Below are positions 9,966 to 21,282 of a DNA stretch of 64,000 bases, in pieces. Source of the DNA: Maniola hyperantus (taxonomy: Eukaryota; Arthropoda; Insecta; Lepidoptera; Nymphalidae); assembly GCF_902806685.2 (NCBI RefSeq), contig NC_048555.1, positions 12,214,001 through 12,278,000 on the forward strand. Direction: 5' to 3'. The translations under genes were made by a program, and so were the position numbers. The notes under the pieces were generated by a model. That model was not told the DNA's origin and searched no databases. It saw only the letters and a list, made by a program, of their open reading frames with translations. Every line of letters starts with the position of its first letter. The stretch's first letter is position 1.

Positions 9966-10614
9966 AAACAAAGGCCCCGAAGGAGATATAATTTTTTATC
10001 AATCATATTATAATCATCTCTAAACACCCAAATCAATTTTTAACAATAACCTGACACTACGGAACCCAAAATAGGAAGAAAGCGTGTGAAACATATTCTG
10101 AAAATATTGGAAATTTTATCTTTCCAACTTTTAAAAACTCATATCCCGCGTAGGAAAAGTATTGCGATCGTTCAGTCTAATTGAAACACTAAGGTCCGAT
10201 AAATCAGCCCGAACCTTTTAATAAAGCCCTCAGTTCCCGTCTGTTCACTGGGAATATATTCGGTTTTATCTTCTAACAAACGTTCGGCTTTCTACCCCGA
10301 TTCCCGACGATTTAGAAGATTTAGGTATGTGGGGAAGATAATAGTATTGAGTCTAAAATAAGTTCGCTAGAAAATCCAAAGACGTCCACATATGGACATA
10401 GGTCTCTTCTAAGGAACACACGATGAAGTCTTGCGCCGCCTGAATTCAGCGGCTCCCTTCGACTCGTTTGATGTCGTCTGTCCACTAAAGCTACGACCCC
10501 ACCTGTGCGTTATGTGCGCGGGATGTGGGATGCGATGCAAGAGCGCAAAAACCAAAACACATGTCGAATATTTTTCTTAAAAGTTCAATGAGAATCTATA
10601 AATTTAAAATGGAA
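9966..10614. other. Unassigned stretch
   Basis: Nothing recognised except a faint G-like tag near 10050 (cactacggaaccc). Confidence 0.45.
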
Positions 10615-10834
10615 CTAGCTAATGCCCGCGACTTCGTCCACTTGGACTACACACATTTCAAACGCCCTTAGGGGTTGAATTTTCAATAATCCTTTCTTAG
10701 CGGATGCCTACGTCATAATAGCTATCTGCATGTAAAATTTCAGCCCGATCCGTCTAGTAGTTTGAGCTGTGCGGTGAAGGTGATAGATCAGTCAGTCTGT
10801 CAGTCAGTTACCTTTTCCTTGTATATATTTAAGA
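10615..10834 (-). mobile_element. H1 Helitron-like element, complete
   Basis: CTAGctaatgcccgcgacttcg, then cttaggggttgaatttt, tacgtcataatagctatctg, cagtagtttgag-like segment, the gtcagtca block and ttccttgtatatatttaaga. This is the H1 consensus in reverse. Confidence 0.85.
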
Positions 10835-11109
10835 AGATGAAATGGCAATGGCAAAATTGTATTATTCGTATTTGAAATTAAACTAACAATAATACTAAAC
10901 AATGAATTATTATAATATTATTGTTATTAAAACCTCTCTCCTCTTCCTATAATTACATTTTCATTCATCTTAGGTTTGAAGCTGTACGTAACCAGTGATC
11001 ACGATTTCAAATTTAAATCTACGCCATCGTGAAATCCAATTAGGTGTTTGCCCAATTAGGTAAGATCTGCTGATAAGAAAGAATTAAGCCCGCCTCAGAC
11101 AACTGATAA

Positions 11110-11230
11110 TAATTGTCTTCTTCTTTATTAGTCGCATTCCTCATTGCTGAGGATCGTAATCCCTTTCCATTAATCTGATGCTTATGTCCGGCCCCCCCCC
11201 AGTAATCGTTGGGAGCTCTGCACTCGAAAT
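11110..11230. other. Low-complexity/repeat-like stretch with C9 run
   Basis: cgcattcctcattgctgagg and a run of nine C (11192-11200). It resembles retroelement-tail sequence on the minus strand but the assignment is weak. Confidence 0.35.
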
Positions 11231-11239
11231 TTGTAGTCG

Positions 11240-11812
11240 AGTTTATATACCTAGGACACAGAATTCAGTTGGGTAGGTCCAATTTTGAGAAAGAGGCCGA
11301 ATCCAACTCGGTTGGGCAGCATTCAGGAAGCTTTGAGATATCTTCTTGTCCAAAATTCCTCAGTGCTTGAAGAACAAAGTTTTCGGACAGTGCGTGTAGC
11401 CAGTGATGACATATAGATCCGAGACATGGTCGCTAACTATGGGCTTATAAGAAAGCTCAGAGTCACTCAGCGGGCGATGAAGAGAGCTATGCTTGTAGTT
11501 TGTCTACGTGATCAAATCAGAAATGAGGTAATCCGTAGGAGAACTAGAGTAACCGACATAGCTCAACGGGTTGCGAAGCTGAAGTGGCAATGGCCAGAGC
11601 ACATAGTTCATAAAACCGTTAGACGTTGTGGTCTGGTGTTAGAATGGCGACCTGAAGACGCAGCATTGGAAGACCCCCCACTAGGTGGACGGACGACATC
11701 AGACAAGTCGCAGGGAGCCACTGGATTAAGACGGCGCAAGACCGTGACGTGTGGAAGTCCCTACAAGAGACCTATGTCCAGCAGTGGACGTCTATCGGTT
11801 GTTGATGATAAT
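11240..11812 (+). pseudogene. RTE-1 retrotransposon, RT C-terminal relic
   Basis: Degenerate 3' end of an RTE-clade non-LTR ORF. Translation in broken frames gives YLGHRIQLGRSNFEKEAE, then (11426-11968 ORF) LIRKLRVTQRAMKRAML, VTDIAQRVAKLKWQWPEH and LEWRP. This is the thumb/C-terminal region typical of RTE proteins (known for the clade). Stops and frame changes lie upstream of 11426 and after ~11680, where the native reading (a WTDDIR-type block) shifts out of frame. The 3' end reads gtctatcggttgttgatgataatga, a decayed GAT tail. There is no polymerase core, so it is dead. The 180-codon ORF is a frame-shifted read of this relic, not a gene. Confidence 0.85.
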
Positions 11813-11819
11813 GACTGCA

Positions 11820-12329
11820 CATACTTACGTAGAAAGCCGTTAGCCATGTGCATTAAATTGACACTACTTTTCATCTTCCAAAGAAAGTCTTTGTCACAGT
11901 TCACGACAGTTTTGGAACTTCTAAAAAAAACCTCGAGGCTTCGACGTCACTACAGGCGGCAATGTTAGTAGCTCTGAAATAGCCCTAGTTTTCTTTGATT
12001 TTACGTCACCATAGCCTAATATTTGACTTATCGTCGATTCAGGATCAAGAGAGTTCCCTCACTCTAGTCACTGTGCCGTTGTTCGGCAAAAATTGGTCTC
12101 AAATTAAAATCGAACGTTTGCGTGAGACATTAGATGTGAACTCCAACGATTCATGTAATTTTGACGAGTCTTAGATCTTAATGAAATATAAGCAGAAATT
12201 ATATCGGAGCGAGGAACTTTTATTCAGTAGATTAATTCTTGTTACAAATTAAATAGGTACACGCTTAGAAGTTATGAATCTTAGCAATGTTGGTTTGATT
12301 AAATAAAACTTGTTTGTAAAAGTAAACGT
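11820..12329. other. Unassigned stretch
   Basis: No repeat family or gene seen. Confidence 0.45.
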
Positions 12330-12642
12330 AGAGAAATCATAAAGTAATCGTTACAAAATAGACATACAAAATGTAATCGTTACTTAAAGTAACAGTACCC
12401 TTTCAGAATAACGCTTCGACAATGTTGTTGTGTAATAAATCAGGCTCAGTGACAAAAAATATGTTGTGGTAATAGTTCAGATTAAAGAAAAGGATGATGG
12501 GAACTACTGTACCCAGAGAAATTATAAAGTAATCGTTACAAAATAGACATACAAAATGTAATCGTTACTCAAAGGAACAGTTCACTTTCACAGAATGACG
12601 CTTCGACAATGTTGTTGTGTAATAAATCAGGCTCAGTGACAA
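12330..12642 (+). repeat. Direct duplication of ~127 bp
   Basis: Copies at 12330-12456 and 12515-12642 share agagaaatcataaagtaatcg, gacatacaaaatgtaatcg, cttcgacaatgttgttgtg and aaatcaggctcagtgacaaa. They are offset by 185 bp with a 58-bp unique spacer. A few substitutions separate them. Confidence 0.88.
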
Positions 12643-12764
12643 ATAAAGATGGATCGTATGGGGTCGCCGAGAGTGCGGGGTCGCTGTTTGTTTACACGCT
12701 CGCTTTTGGAGTGGTCATTGTTGTTACTTTGAAGTATCACTATCCATACACCTATCGATAATAT

Positions 12765-12842
12765 GCAGGTTCTGGACTAAGAGCCAGCGCGTGCCAGACC
12801 TTCTTTATTTTATAAATATCATAAACCATAGGAGGAATAATT
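12765..12842 (+). repeat. D-family end fragment
   Basis: ggactaagagccagcgcg...gccagaccttctttattttata, the D terminal repeat without a partner. Confidence 0.55.
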
Positions 12843-13262
12843 TCTTAAACTGGACACTTTCGAGTAAAGATTTTTATATAAACCTGTGAAGATGATATTG
12901 CTAGGGGCGAAATTTGAATGCCACAAGTCTACTTTGCCGCATTAGTTTACAAATTGTGAAAAACCAAATTAAATTTGAATGTCGCGGGTAGACCCGTGTC
13001 TTGGACCTTAAATTTTAACCGGTTAAGTGGCTCCATGATTCCGAGTTGCGAAATATTTCACGAGTCTCCCGTTTCCCGTGCAAAGTTGTTAAGAATTTGG
13101 CAACAAGCGCTCAACAATGTAACTAACGAATATTTTATGAGGGGTTTAAAGTGATAGCATAATAGAACGTGCACATTCTTACAAATGGGTTGCCGTTGCT
13201 TTCTTTTCCTTTGCATTCGTAAACACTGAATATCTACCTAGTACTACCCTCCCTCCTCTCTC
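12843..13262. other. Unassigned stretch
   Basis: No feature recognised. Several gtgaa/ttcac words, no tRNA or ORF. Confidence 0.4.
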
Positions 13263-13475
13263 TCTGACGACCTCCCTGGCGCAGTGGTAAGCGCTGTGGA
13301 CTTATTAGTGGGAGGTCCCGGGCTCGATTCCCGGCAGGGGTTTGGAATTTTATAATTTCTGGTCTGGTCTGGTGGGAGGCTTCAGCCGTGGCTAGTTACC
13401 ACCCTACCGGCAAAGCCGTGCCGCCAAGCGATTTAGCGTTCTGGTACGATGCCGCGTAGAAACCAAAGTCGCACT
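13263..13475 (+). mobile_element. S1 SINE, 3'-truncated
   Basis: tRNA-like head with A box (tggcgcagtggtaagcgc) and near-ideal B box (ggctcgattcccgg), then the S1 body: tctggtctggtgggagg, accggcaaagccgtgcc, gccaagcgatttagcgtt. Homology stops at gtagaaaccaaag, where a G-like end (cgcacttggctgattttt) follows. The body resembles the Metulj-type SINEs reported from butterflies; that name is from memory. Confidence 0.87.
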
Positions 13476-13528
13476 TGGCTGATTTTTATAAACAGAAACG
13501 GCTTGCGGCCTTTTGAGTCATCTGCTAA

Positions 13529-13747
13529 TCTAAATGTATAAAAGGAAAAGGTGACTGACTGACTGACTGATGTATCAACGCACAGCTCAAACTACTGGAC
13601 GGATCGGGCTGAAATTTGGTATGCAGATAGCTATTATGACGTAGCATCCGCTAAAGAAAGGATTTATGAAAATTCAATAATGGGGCTGAAATAGGGGTTT
13701 GATATTTATGAAGTCATCGCGGACGAAGTCGCGAGGACTTCATAAAT
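13529..13747 (+). mobile_element. H1 Helitron-like element with altered 3' end
   Basis: Begins TCtaaatgtataaaaggaaaagg and keeps the hairpin (cgcggacgaagtcgcg). CTAG is replaced by a 12-bp inverted pair, atttatgaagtc / gacttcataaat (13704-13715, 13736-13747), that encloses the hairpin. Confidence 0.82.
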
Positions 13748-13965
13748 GAAAACGATGATAAAATAACTAATGTTGTAAATAGGCAATATTTTACAGCCGA
13801 CCCGCAGCGAAATGTGGAGTGACGTGACACAAAGCCCCCACATGGAACATGGCCAACGGGTTTAGGTCCATGAAAATGTGCGCTTTTCATTCTAAGAGGA
13901 TATGACCTAGCTGTGAAGCTATCATAGATGACAGAATACTCAGTGGTAGCTACAAACAAAACGAG

Positions 13966-14045
13966 CAACCACGTCAATTCCTTACTCCGTTGCGACGTGA
14001 TTGAAGGACAAACCAATAAACAAACAACACACACTTTCGCATTTT
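13966..14045 (-). mobile_element. H2 Helitron-like element, 5' part
   Basis: cgttgcgacgtgattgaagg, aaaccaataaacaaac, cactttcgcattt. The 3' end is missing. Confidence 0.7.
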
Positions 14046-14807
14046 TTTTATTATTATTATTTATTTATTTGTTTACAAAGGATGCTTTACAAGGTTTATT
14101 ACGATTATGGTGTAAACATAAACTTGATTTATAGTATGGGTTGTGATAGTCCAGTCTACCTCATTTTACTCAACCCAAACCGAGGACTAGTGAAGAAAGA
14201 CCACGAAACCTGAAAGTTTGCTACGCTTATAATGTCAATAAATGGGATTTTTCGAAATTTCCACGGGAAATAAAATGAAGAGGATTACTTATAATATTTT
14301 CGTTTTATGACTGAAACACGAACTGACTGAGCAAAGCCGAGGAGGCCAGCTAGTGGAAAATTAAATTAAGTAGTGAGCATGCAATTTAAATTTAGAGCAA
14401 TCTATGCATAGTTATTTATTTCCTAAATAACTATTGTCAAAGGCATCCCATGCAGATAATTAAATGTATTAGTGTACTCATTAATGGAAAACAAATAAAT
14501 AATTTAATATGCAAATTTAGCGAATAGCACAGCAAATATTTACTGGGATTAAAATACATATAAACCACTATTATCTCTGTGAAATATGCTCTCAGTGTTC
14601 GCGATCAGTGTAATATTGAAATGCCGGGCTTGACTAATGTACTGTATTGTGGGAAAATAAACGTACCTACCCCCTCTTGGGGAGACGATATATGTATGCA
14701 ACGTTGCAAACTGCCAATGTGCCGGACCACTGGGTCAGTTATTTTTAATCAAAATCTGAGGTCCCTCCTGAATATGAAAAAGTCGATAAAAATTTAGCTT
14801 AGGCTGC
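14046..14807. other. Unassigned AT-rich stretch
   Basis: No recognised repeat. A short hairpin (agttatttatttcctaaataact) lies near 14410. Short ORFs here have no domain. Confidence 0.45.
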
Positions 14808-14872
14808 ATCATCACTTGCCCCCAGGTCTGACTGCAGCCAAGCGCTGGTCTATAATATAAAAAAAAAATACT
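14808..14872 (+). mobile_element. SINE tail fragment
   Basis: ctgcatcatcacttgcccccagg...ctgcagccaagcgctggtctata then A8, an S1-like tail variant also seen at 36.43 kb. Confidence 0.6.
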
Positions 14873-15555
14873 CTGTGTATTTTTAAAATACAATATTGAA
14901 AACTCTGAAAAATGAGGTTTACTGTTTTTAGTGTACGGCATCTAAAATCTACGCATAATATTGAAATGCCTGGCAAACGTCAGGGAGATGATATGCAACT
15001 TTTCAATCTACCAATGTAGTGGACATGAAAACGTCGACAAAATGATTCTCTATTGTATTTTTATTTAAATACTTTTTCAAATATCTTTGATTACTTCTGA
15101 CACAGTAAAGTATTAGCGGCTGAGATTACGCAGCAAAATACTTAAAAGAAATAAGTTCTTTTAATTTTTTATTGCATAAAAATATTGAATGAAAAATAAA
15201 GAATTTTCTGCCTAATAATAATCTGTAGGTACTTATGTTACATTTTTTGGATGTCCGAATAACAAAATTTTTTTTTTTGTTATTGTGTCGATTTCCGAAT
15301 CGTCAACTCCTAGGCGTGTTAGTTCATAGTTTTGAACTAATAACTGCAGTATTAATTCGGCTTTGTAGCTATTTACGTGAAAATGATAATTAATTTGTAA
15401 CTATTTAATTTCGTACCTGCTCCGTTTGATACCGAATTAATATTATGACGATAACGTGTAAACCAAAATCCTATAATAAACTCGAATAGGTAGGTATATA
15501 TTTTAGAAGACATAATAATTAGGTAGGTAATGGCTTATTATTGTAAATCGAATCT
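14873..15555. other. Unassigned AT-rich stretch
   Basis: Nothing recognised. Near 14940 and 14620 the words attgaaatgccgggc / attgaaatgcctggc recur with similar followers (cttggggagacgata / cagggagatgatatgcaac), an old local duplication. Confidence 0.4.
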
Positions 15556-15690
15556 TTGTAAAGAGCAACCACCAAGTTTCTTACTGGTTCTTCCCGGTAG
15601 GAAAGGCTTTCCGAACCAGCGGTAGTTAGTTGCATTTGACGATTAGTCCTTAAAAAGGTTTTTTAATTAAAATATTTCTATTCTAATTAT
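15556..15690 (+). repeat. K repeat
   Basis: aaagagcaaccaccaagtttc, ggttcttcccggtaggaaagg, ttccgaaccagcggtag. The 3' portion is diverged. Confidence 0.65.
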
Positions 15691-15731
15691 ATTTTACTAG
15701 TAGACACCCAGAGTGTGCACACTAAAAAACC

Positions 15732-16125
15732 AGCCAAGTGCGAGTCAGACTCGCGCATTGAGGGTTCCGTACTAAAGTCGTATTTTCCGCCATTTTGCAC
15801 GATAAATCAAAAACCATAATGCATAAAAATAAATTAAAGTCTGTTTAAGAATGTACAGGTAAAGCCCTTTCATATGATACCCCACTTGGTATATTATTAT
15901 TCTTACTTTGAAAGTTGAAAATACTAGTTATTTGTTCATGAACACATTTTAATAATTTTAAGTGAGATAACTATATCAAGTGCGGTATCGTATGAAAGGG
16001 CTTCACTTGTGCATTCTAGAAGAGATTTTTATTTATTTTTATGCATCATAGTTTTTGATTTATCGTGCGAAATGGCGGAAAAATACGACTGTAGTGCGGA
16101 ACCCTCGGTGCGCGTGTTGGAAGTG
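15732..16125. mobile_element. Head-to-head pair of G elements
   Basis: The left half (15732-15930) is a minus-strand G end (aaccagccaagtgcgagtc, agggttccgtactaaag). The right half (15931-16125) reads plus (caagtgcggtatcgtatgaaaggg, atttatcgtgcgaaatgg, tgcggaaccctcggtgcgcg). The arms of ~150-190 bp are complementary, giving a large imperfect palindrome. Confidence 0.82.
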
Positions 16126-16610
16126 TAAACGAAACATTACGGAGTAGGTGGTTTGTCTGTGGTCTTGTATATTTTTACTCCTGTCAAAACGTCTATGTTC
16201 TCTCTGCCTGCGACTGACCATCGACTCACTGTGGTTTTCTGTGTGCTCCCAAATACTTAATTAAAATCTAGTTTGATCCTTTTTAAATCTTTGCTTTTCT
16301 GACTTCGCACTTGGCTGGTTTTTTTTTGTTGGACTACGAAAACTGTGTTCTAAATGTAGGTAGCCTAGATAACCAGTAACCTTAGGTACGAATTTTCGAA
16401 TGTGGAGAAAATATTTTAAACATACGATACGGTCGGATTTCAGTAGAAATTGTGTCCCCACATTTTCTGACGGTCATGAATCTTTACGACTAGATAGATA
16501 TAAGGATAGAGCAGACTTGTTCAGCATTCACGCGAATACGTTCGAAGTGAAAAGTTTCAAAGGATCGTGAGCTCCTTTGGAAATAGTAGAGCGGCACTGT
16601 CACAGGTAGC
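16126..16610. other. Unassigned stretch with minor G tag
   Basis: Only a short G-like end (gacttcgcacttggctggttttt, 16301-16328) is recognisable. Confidence 0.4.
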
Positions 16611-17345
16611 ATGTGAAAAATCACGTGAAAAGCCTTTTCATAATATGTAACACTTGCTACCTTAGGTACTTAAAGTAGCTGTGAAAAGTTGCAAAACAAA
16701 ATTTCACAGAGTTTGAAAATTATTACATTAAATAATTAACCCCCCTTTATTGTTTAAATTTCACGCGCACACGGTGTCGATCCAAGCTAAGACGCTAAAG
16801 AGCGCGCGAGCGAGAACACTCGCATCACAGCGTGTTAGCAAAAAAAAACCATCTAATTACATAAATTAATGTAATTGTATTGATTACATTAATCCATTGA
16901 ATTATTTAGGTATAATCGACTATTGTGGAAAAAGAAAATTGCTTTGTTTAATATCGATGCGTTGATTAAGGACCACCATTTTTTGCAAGAGGCTTAATGT
17001 AGAATGCAGACCAAAGACCTTAAGATAGAACGCCACAGACACTCGACTAACTTTTTATTTTCATATTTTATTAAATCTTACTTCAACACAATCGTTTGCT
17101 ACGTTTCACGAAAAGTGAATTTTCATACTTACAAGTGACAAGTGTTAAAATTCACTTTGCACGAAAATCACTGTGAAGACAGTATAAGCGCTGTTGATCT
17201 TGATCATAAATCCTAGGTAGTTAAATTATAGTGGCAAACGATTGTGAGTCCGAAAATTTAAAAACTTTTGATGAAAAATCGCATGTGAAAACACTGTGAA
17301 GATAAATAATTTCACTAAATGAAAATCATTTAAAAGTAGCAGTAA
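16611..17345. other. Region dense in GTGAAAA/TTTTCAC words
   Basis: Many short gtgaaaa and ttcac words on both strands (gcatgtgaaaaatcacgtgaaaag near 16610; aatcgcatgtgaaaacactgtgaag near 17279). The two ends resemble each other in direct orientation. Possibly a decayed transposon; not assigned. Confidence 0.35.
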
Positions 17346-17487
17346 TGGCCATCTCTAGGAAATAGACTGGAACTCTGTGGATGCCTTATATTAGTTCTCG
17401 GTGGTTTACCATTCGTTTGTGTTCGAGGGATTGGATAGTGAAGTGACGTTACCGAAGTAAGTACTTATATATACAGGTAAAGTTTGT

Positions 17488-17752
17488 TTTTAGGGTTCCG
17501 TATACACAGAGAGAAAAAGGAACCCTTTTAGGATCATTTCGTTCTCTGTCTGTCAAGACCGCCAAGGAAATCAAAACTTATAAGCTACTTCCCGTTGACC
17601 TTTGACAGGTAGCAATGTTTTATAGCACAAGTGAAGAAAAAAATTCGAAAACCCTGGATTTGTGGTTGTATCACAAAAAAATTAGTGTTATTTTTTGTAC
17701 GATGGTACGGAACCACTCGTGTGCGAGTCCGACTCGCACTCAGCCGGTTTTT
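17488..17752 (+). mobile_element. G element, short complete variant
   Basis: Opens tttagggttccgtatacac, closes actcgcactcagccggtttttt. Contains aaaaccctggatttgtggtt, the internal G word. The middle is shorter than in full G. Confidence 0.8.
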
Positions 17753-18334
17753 TGACTTTACTTTAAAGTGAAAATACACTTACTCCACTTTTTACCGCTA
17801 CATAATCCGCGTGGGTTAGATTTTTTTTAAATCTCGCGGAAATTTTTGAAAATAAATCTTTCAACTCTGCTGTACACAACAGGTGGTCTTATCATTAAGA
17901 ATCCATCTCCTTCAGGTAACCTAGAAAAGCAAATGATGACAGAAGTAGGAGCAAAAAAATAAGTCACGATGCAGTCACGAGTCAAAAACTTTTTTTTTTA
18001 TAGAACTGATAGACGTTAAGGTCCCTGTTGGCGACACCCTAATTAAGATTTTTTTACAAACAAAACTTTTACTTGCAACTTCTTCAGCACATAGTTACCT
18101 AGCACGTGTCATTATTTTGTCATGAAAGATGTTTAATGCGTAAAAAATGATCTCTCACGCGCCATTTTTTATTTATTTTAACTTTATGTGTAAAATTTCA
18201 AGTTAAAAGTATGATTTTAGTTCTTATTTTGTAGGTTAACCGTACTTTTAACATGGCAGCTGACCCATAGAGTTAAATTGGGGCATGAAAACTCATTTTG
18301 TACGGACTATACCTAAATGCCTACCTACATACCT
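17753..18334. other. Unassigned stretch
   Basis: Apart from a faint H2-like word near 17810 (aatccgcgtgggttag) nothing is recognised. Confidence 0.4.
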
Positions 18335-18470
18335 ATACCTCGTAGCTTTAGTTTTAAGTTTGCATATTAATTGTCACCACTATATCTTACAAATCCAACA
18401 TCTGACTATCAAAAAGAGTAATTTATTACCTATTTTGAATAAATCATTTGACTTTGACTTTGACATGTTG
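18335..18470 (+). repeat. J repeat, LINE 3'-end type
   Basis: cgtagctttagttttaagtttgc, accactatatcttacaaatcc, tattttgaataaatcatttgac and a (TTTGAC)n tail. The tail and repeated 3' alignment suggest the 3' UTR of a non-LTR element. Minus copies at 31.6 and 35.9 kb. Confidence 0.72.
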
Positions 18471-19065
18471 TTTTACTAGAGACGACTATAAATCTGATCT
18501 GAAGACTGAATATAAAAAAGAAATTTATTATTATATAAAAATAATTTACAATAACTTGACTTAGCAATTACACTTGGCATAGATTTATTTTTCTTTTAAT
18601 CGGGATATAATAAAAGGAGGAAAACATAATAAAAAATAATCCTCTATCAACAATGTTGCCAACCCCTGAACTCTCTTACAGAAATTCGAACTCAATCTAA
18701 CAAATGCAAACTTTATGCGGATTTCAAATTAAATTTCGTGACGTTTGGAATCTTCGGACTGTCGCATCTAAGAAAACAAATTGCATCTAGACAATGCAAT
18801 AATGGACTCTACGCCTTCAACAATAAGGAAAGGATAGGTTTTGAGATAAAATTGTATTTTTAACCAGATTGTAGTACTGCGGTGGGATGGAAATATGCTT
18901 GGGAGGATTTAATTCCATTTCTCAGGCGAAGGGTAGGGTATTTGTTGAAAATACTTGTGCAACTTTACGATTTTTTTTATCTTTTAATTTATCTCCTTTT
19001 GGCAAACTGTGTCGCTTACCTTACGAACTAAAATTATAAAAGTCTAGATGCAATGCATTTAGGTT
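18471..19065. other. Unassigned AT-rich stretch
   Basis: No feature recognised. Confidence 0.45.
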
Positions 19066-19494
19066 TTAGGGTTCCGTACCTCAAAAGGAAAAAGGTACCC
19101 TTATAGGATCACTTCATTGTCTGTCTGTTTGTCTTGTCTGTTAAGAAACCTATAGGGTACTTACCAATTACCATAGACCTAGGATCATGAAATTTGGCAG
19201 GTAGGTAGATTTTATAGCAGACATAAGGGGAAAAAATCTGAAAACCGTGAATTTGTGGTTACATCACAAAAAAAATGTGTTCATGAACAAATAACTTAGT
19301 GTTTTCAACTTTTAAAGTTCGATTACTATACCAAGTGGGGTATCATAATATGAAAGGCAAACCTCTACATTATAAAACAGATTTTTATTTATTTTTATAC
19401 ATAATAGTCTTTGATTTATCGTGGAAGTGTCGAAAAAATACTAATGTAGTACGGAACCCTCGGTGCTTGAGTCGGACTCGCACTAGGTCGGTCT
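19066..19494 (+). mobile_element. G element, complete
   Basis: tttagggttccgtacctcaaaagg, aggatcacttcattgtctgtc, atgaaatttggcaggtaggtag, aaaaccgtgaatttgtggtt, accaagtggggtatc, tacggaaccctcggtgc. About 430 bp, no ORF. Confidence 0.87.
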
Positions 19495-19496
19495 TC

Positions 19497-19657
19497 AGAA
19501 GCTCCGTGGGAAGTCTTTGATTTCCCGGGATAAAAAGTAGCCTATATCCGTCTGAAGGTTAGCAAATTTAATCAAAAAATTAAATAAATAAACAGGCCGT
19601 GAAAAGGTAACTGATAGATAGGCAGACCCACTTTCACACAAATGTAATATAAGATAT
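19497..19657 (-). mobile_element. H3 Helitron-like element, 3'-truncated
   Basis: ctccgtgggaagtctttgatt, cccgggataaaaagtagcc, ggccgtgaaaagg, acccactttcacac. The CTAG end is lost at its junction with G. Confidence 0.65.
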
Positions 19658-19658
19658 T

Positions 19659-19953
19659 GGTACTGATTCTGAGCACAACCCAATTTTAGAGTATTCGCAT
19701 CCTCTTCTTCCTAATGTATGTAATATGAAAAGGACAGACGCAATTTGACAGTTTTAAATTTAATTTTTAGATGGTAAAACCCGTGATTTTAGTGCACAGT
19801 CGCGAGCCTACTGTTTAAATTTGTAGCGTGCACTAAAATTTAGAGTCTTTAAATGTAATAAAGTTCATGTTCTGTCCCTTTTTAGCATTGTTAAAAAGAA
19901 AAGGATGCAGATACTCTAAATTTAGTTTAGAGAAGACAACGGAATCGGTGTCA
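19659..19953 (-). mobile_element. M2 MITE, complete, opposite orientation
   Basis: Starts ggtactgattctgagc, ends aacggaatcggtgtc. The interior matches the tandem M2 copies in reverse (ttagatggtaaaacccgtg, gtgcactaaaatttagagtc). Confidence 0.82.
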
Positions 19954-20431
19954 AACACCTATATAAAATATGTATGCTTAAAAGTTTATTAGCTATTTTC
20001 TACAGATTATATTTTTGTCTCGCCAAAAATCCTTTTATCCAGTTATTTTAGCATACTGCCCAGATTTTGATTTCTCAATCCGGATGAATTATAATACCTG
20101 AAACAAGGTTAATTAAACAACAGACATGACAAACGCCGTATTTATAATACGAAAAAGAAAAAGAAAAGACAAAAGCGACAGTGTCGTGTTCTTTTAATAT
20201 TATAAATGGAAGAATCAAATAAAAGAACGTTGATTTAATCGTCATAACATCGTAAATCTCTCCGTGAGCCGTTCTCTGTAAGAAAATCGTCCATTTTCCT
20301 TATGCGCCAAAATGTCGGCCGTATAGTAATAAAAAAAGTTTCTTGTCGGCCGAATAAAAATTTTCTTGATAGCAGATTATATTGGGTTACTTGTGGTATG
20401 AGTTTTTCGGTAAATACTTATGCAAATCTTT
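19954..20431. other. Unassigned stretch
   Basis: Purine-rich run near 20150 (gaaaaagaaaaagaaaag). No gene or repeat family recognised. Confidence 0.45.
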
Positions 20432-20647
20432 TCTATATATAAAAACGAATCGCTGAATGTGTTGCTGATCGCAAATCTCGAGAGCAGCTGAACTGATTTC
20501 GCTAATTCTTTTTTTATAATATTCCTACGTATACCTACGTAAGTACGAGGATGGTTCTTACGGAAAGAAAAATTTAAAAAATTGTAAGTATTAAAAAAAC
20601 AAAATTAAGAATCGACTGTTAGGCGGTACGAAGTTCGCTGGGTCAGC
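20432..20647 (+). mobile_element. H5 Helitron-like element
   Basis: TCtatatataaaaacgaatcgc, gttgctgatcgcaaatctcg, and the 3' end aggcggtacgaagttcgctgggtcagc. The CTAG is replaced by a joined M4 half. The second copy (51.1 kb) is intact at that end. Confidence 0.75.
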
Positions 20648-20697
20648 GGGGCTTCCGCCCGCCTCATACCCCGGTTGCCATCTCGACCTGTCGCGTA
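20648..20697 (-). mobile_element. M4 MITE, right half
   Basis: cgcctcataccccggttgcc...tcgacctgtcgcg, the M4 terminal repeat, fused to H5. Confidence 0.7.
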
Positions 20698-20712
20698 CTA
20701 CTATAGATTATA

Positions 20713-21084
20713 CAGCATGTAACCAGAACGCTAGCAAAAACTTAGCATTATTGTTATACTAGCGAAACAAAATCCAATACCTATAACCATTTGCCTCATT
20801 TTGTAGTTTTAGTGATTTAGTATTTTTCAAACCCGCAATGTATAGCATGCAAAACTCGGGTCAATGCCCCGCCTACGACGTAGCATTGACTCCGAGTGGC
20901 CTACTTGCGCTACGTTCGTTGACCTCTAGTGTCAGTCAGATGTTTTATTTGCAATACATCGTAAACTTTTACAAAATTATAGGATTTTTTAATATTTTTT
21001 GCGTTTTTTTTGTGGTATCATAAATCATCAGTACTTACTATCACCTACTGTCTTCGTTTTTGCTAGCGTTCTGGTTACACCCTG
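20713..21084 (+). mobile_element. M1 MITE, complete
   Basis: CAGCATGTAACCAGAACGC to gcgttctggttacaccctg, flanked by TA on both sides. About 372 bp, close to the copy at 2366-2735. Confidence 0.88.
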
Positions 21085-21282
21085 TATATATTATTAAAAC
21101 ACATTCTAGTTCTGCATTAGCTAGCATTAAAGTTCCTAGCTCGGTGCACGACTTGGTATATAATAGAGGAGGTTAGTTTAATGCTTCTGTACTGTACAGT
21201 ATACCTACATAATTATACTCAGTACTTTGTGATCATTTGTTTAGAATGTTTACAGTTGGTACGCATACTTAAGGTATACTTA

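Noticed and set aside
11426..11968. 180-codon ORF as a host gene
   Set aside because: It is the C-terminal region of a decayed RTE protein that drifts out of frame before its end.
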